A stretch of 12,634 bases of DNA from Elusimicrobiota bacterium (GTDB lineage Bacteria; Elusimicrobiota; Elusimicrobia; UBA1565; UBA9628), in assembly GCA_016194625.1 (NCBI GenBank), contig JACQBB010000134.1, positions 1 through 12,634 of the forward strand. Direction: 5' to 3'. Below, one piece after another: positions 11,314 to 12,634 of this stretch (position 1 is its first letter; every line of letters begins with the position of its first letter). The position numbers and the translations under genes are program-made. The notes under the pieces were generated by a model. It was not told where the DNA came from. It was given only the letters and a program-made list of their open reading frames with translations, and searched no databases.

Positions 11314-12634
11314 ATGAAGACGGCGCGGGCGCCGCTGACCGACTTCTTCGGCACGCGCCTGGAGCCCGACGCGCTCGCCGCGGGCCTGCGCGCCCAGGGC
11401 CTGACGCGCTTCGCGCTGGTCCTGACCGACGCGGGCCCCGTCCTGCGCCTGCCCAAATCCGCGCTGGGCGGCGACGCCGCCCAGCGCGCGGAGACCTGGC
11501 TGCGAGGCGCCTTCTCGCCGTTGGTGGCGGTCCGGGTGGACGGCATCCGGCCCGTCCGCGGGCTCGACGGCCGCGTCGCCGACCGCCGCCGCCGCCGCGT
11601 CGCGGTCGTCGCGCTGGCCGAGGTCTTCGACGAGCGGGAGCGTCCTTCGGCCGAGGCCGCCCTGCGCGCGCGCGTCGGCGGGCGCGTCCACGAGGCGTCG
11701 TGGCGCCGTCCCGGCGGCCCGTCCGGCGTCCGTCCGGCGACGCTGCTCGCGGCCTCGCGCGACGCGCGCGCGCTGGCCTGGCTGAAGGCGGCGCTCGCCG
11801 ACGAGCGCGGCTTCCCGGCGCCGCCGTCCGAGGTCCTGCTCGACGGCCTGGAGTGGGGCGTCGCGCGCCGGCCGACCGTCGCCGCCGACGCGCCCGCGGG
11901 CGCGCCGCCGGTGCTCGCCGACGACGCGCGCTGCGGCGGCTGCGGGACGTGCGCGGCCGCGTGCCCGGCGGCGTGCCTGGACGGGCGCGGGCGATTCCTC
12001 GCCGGGGCGGCCGAGCGCTGCCTGTCGTGCTTCGACTGCGTCGAGGCCTGCCCGCAGGACGCGCTGCGTCCGAAGCGCACGGCCGCCAGCGCGACGACGA
12101 GCCGCTCGCTGGCGCGGCGGCCGGGCTGGCTGTCGCGCCTGCGCGGCGCCTCGGGCCCGCCGCTGCCGGCGCCGTTCCCGCCGTCCTTCCTCCTGCCGAA
12201 GGCCGACGACGCGCCGCCGCGCCTGATCCTGGGCCTGGCGGTCGCGACCCGCCAGGAGCACGCCGCCGCGCTGGTGGACGGCGGCGCGGTCGCGGGCGCG
12301 GCCGAGGAGGAGCGCTTCTCGCGCGTCCGCCACCAAGGTTGGGAGTCGCCGGCGCGGCCGGGCTCGACGCTCGCCTCGGACCCGACGCTGTGCCTGGAGG
12401 AGGTCCTGTGCCGCCGCGCGCTCGGCGCCCTGCTCGCGCCGCGCGGGCTGACGCTCGACGACATGGACCTGCTCGCGGTCAACGGCCTGCCGGCGCGCTA
12501 CCGCCGCGCGTTCTCGGCGACGGCCGCGGACTCCGCCCCGCCGGCCCTGCGGGCCGGGCGCGTCCTGTTCCTGCCCCACCACCGGTGCCACGCGGCGTCG
12601 GCCTGGCGCGCGTCGGGCCTGCGCGACGCCCATG
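11314..12634 (+). CDS. Ferredoxin-carbamoyltransferase (NodU/CmcH-like) fusion, 3' partial
   Basis: The frame is open from ATG 11314 to the window end (440 residues, C-terminus missing). Residues 1 to about 200 form a domain I do not recognise. Next is a two-[4Fe-4S] ferredoxin module: C207-x2-C210-x2-C213-x3-C217-P and C236-x2-C239-x2-C242-x3-C246-P. After a Pro-rich linker, residues from about 303 (LILGLAVAT...HAAALVDGG) begin an ASKHA-fold carbamoyltransferase of the NodU/CmcH/Kae1 type, including AAEEERFSRVRH and the metal-binding HHxxHA pattern (H422, H423, H426). Family members transfer a carbamoyl group from carbamoyl phosphate to an O or N atom of a small molecule; HypF uses a related domain to make the CN ligand of NiFe hydrogenase. 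The acylphosphatase, zinc-finger and YrdC parts of HypF are not seen here. Placement beside the reductase locus suggests a shared cofactor or metabolite, which is inference. Confidence 0.8.
   Translation, partial: MKTARAPLTDFFGTRLEPDALAAGLRAQGLTRFALVLTDAGPVLRLPKSALGGDAAQRAETWLRGAFSPLVAVRVDGIRPVRGLDGRVADRRRRRVAVVALAEVFDERERPSAEAALRARVGGRVHEASWRRPGGPSGVRPATLLAASRDARALAWLKAALADERGFPAPPSEVLLDGLEWGVARRPTVAADAPAGAPPVLADDARCGGCGTCAAACPAACLDGRGRFLAGAAERCLSCFDCVEACPQDALRPKRTAASATTSRSLARRPGWLSRLRGASGPPLPAPFPPSFLLPKADDAPPRLILGLAVATRQEHAAALVDGGAVAGAAEEERFSRVRHQGWESPARPGSTLASDPTLCLEEVLCRRALGALLAPRGLTLDDMDLLAVNGLPARYRRAFSATAADSAPPALRAGRVLFLPHHRCHAASAWRASGLRDAH

Noticed and set aside
11116..12633. Minus-strand open frame opposite the carbamoyltransferase gene
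   Set aside because: Low-complexity Arg/Ala/Gly sequence; the plus frame contains ferredoxin and HHxxHA motifs.
11314..12634. HypF hydrogenase maturation protein
   Set aside because: The acylphosphatase, zinc-finger and YrdC-like regions are not visible, and the domain order (unknown, ferredoxin, carbamoyltransferase) differs from HypF.
1..12634. CRISPR array, tRNA, rRNA, insertion sequence or attachment site
   Set aside because: No spaced repeats, no cloverleaf-type sequence and no transposase frame were seen; coding sequence covers almost the whole window.

Overview
The window is one dense, very GC-rich bacterial locus (roughly three-quarters G+C by eye, with almost all third codon positions G or C). 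It contains no RNA genes, insertion sequences or CRISPR. Nine genes run on the plus strand: a partial gene, then seven complete genes or near-complete genes packed end to start from 110 to 10392, and a partial gene at the right edge. One gene (11269-10334) runs on the minus strand.

Layout. The 3' end of an unidentified gene (1-117) is followed by five radical SAM (rSAM) genes: a tandem double-rSAM protein (110-1966), then 1960-3120, 3099-4043, 4043-4912 and 5009-5917. Next come two nitrogenase-like genes: a single polypeptide joining a NifH/BchL-like ATPase to a NifD-like subunit (5914-8205), and a NifK/NifN-like partner (8202-9479). A sixth rSAM gene ends the run (9469-10392). A seventh, paralogous to 4043-4912, lies on the opposite strand (11269-10334). 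Divergent from it across a 44-bp gap is a gene fusing a two-[4Fe-4S] ferredoxin to a NodU/CmcH/Kae1-type carbamoyltransferase, cut by the window end (11314-12634). In all there are seven rSAM genes with eight rSAM domains.

How the genes may work together (inference). Overlapping starts and stops point to one transcription unit. The H domain keeps the ATP-binding and Fe-S motifs of nitrogenase iron proteins. The D domain keeps three Cys that line up with P-cluster ligands but lacks the Cys that binds FeMo-co, so this is a nitrogenase-like reductase rather than N2 fixation. The rSAM enzymes could build or tailor an organic or metal cofactor that the reductase finishes or uses, as CfbCD and BchLNB do in tetrapyrrole pathways. 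The substrate cannot be read from the sequence. From memory, a nitrogenase paralog beside rSAM genes has been reported in groundwater Elusimicrobiota. Gene content and GC fit that phylum, but I could not test it.

One local defect matters. A perfect 25-bp tandem duplication (4887-4936) breaks the 3' end of the rSAM gene at 4043. Removing one copy restores 25 residues that align with the minus-strand paralog and recreates a GTGA overlap with the next gene. This is either a recent mutation or an assembly artefact.
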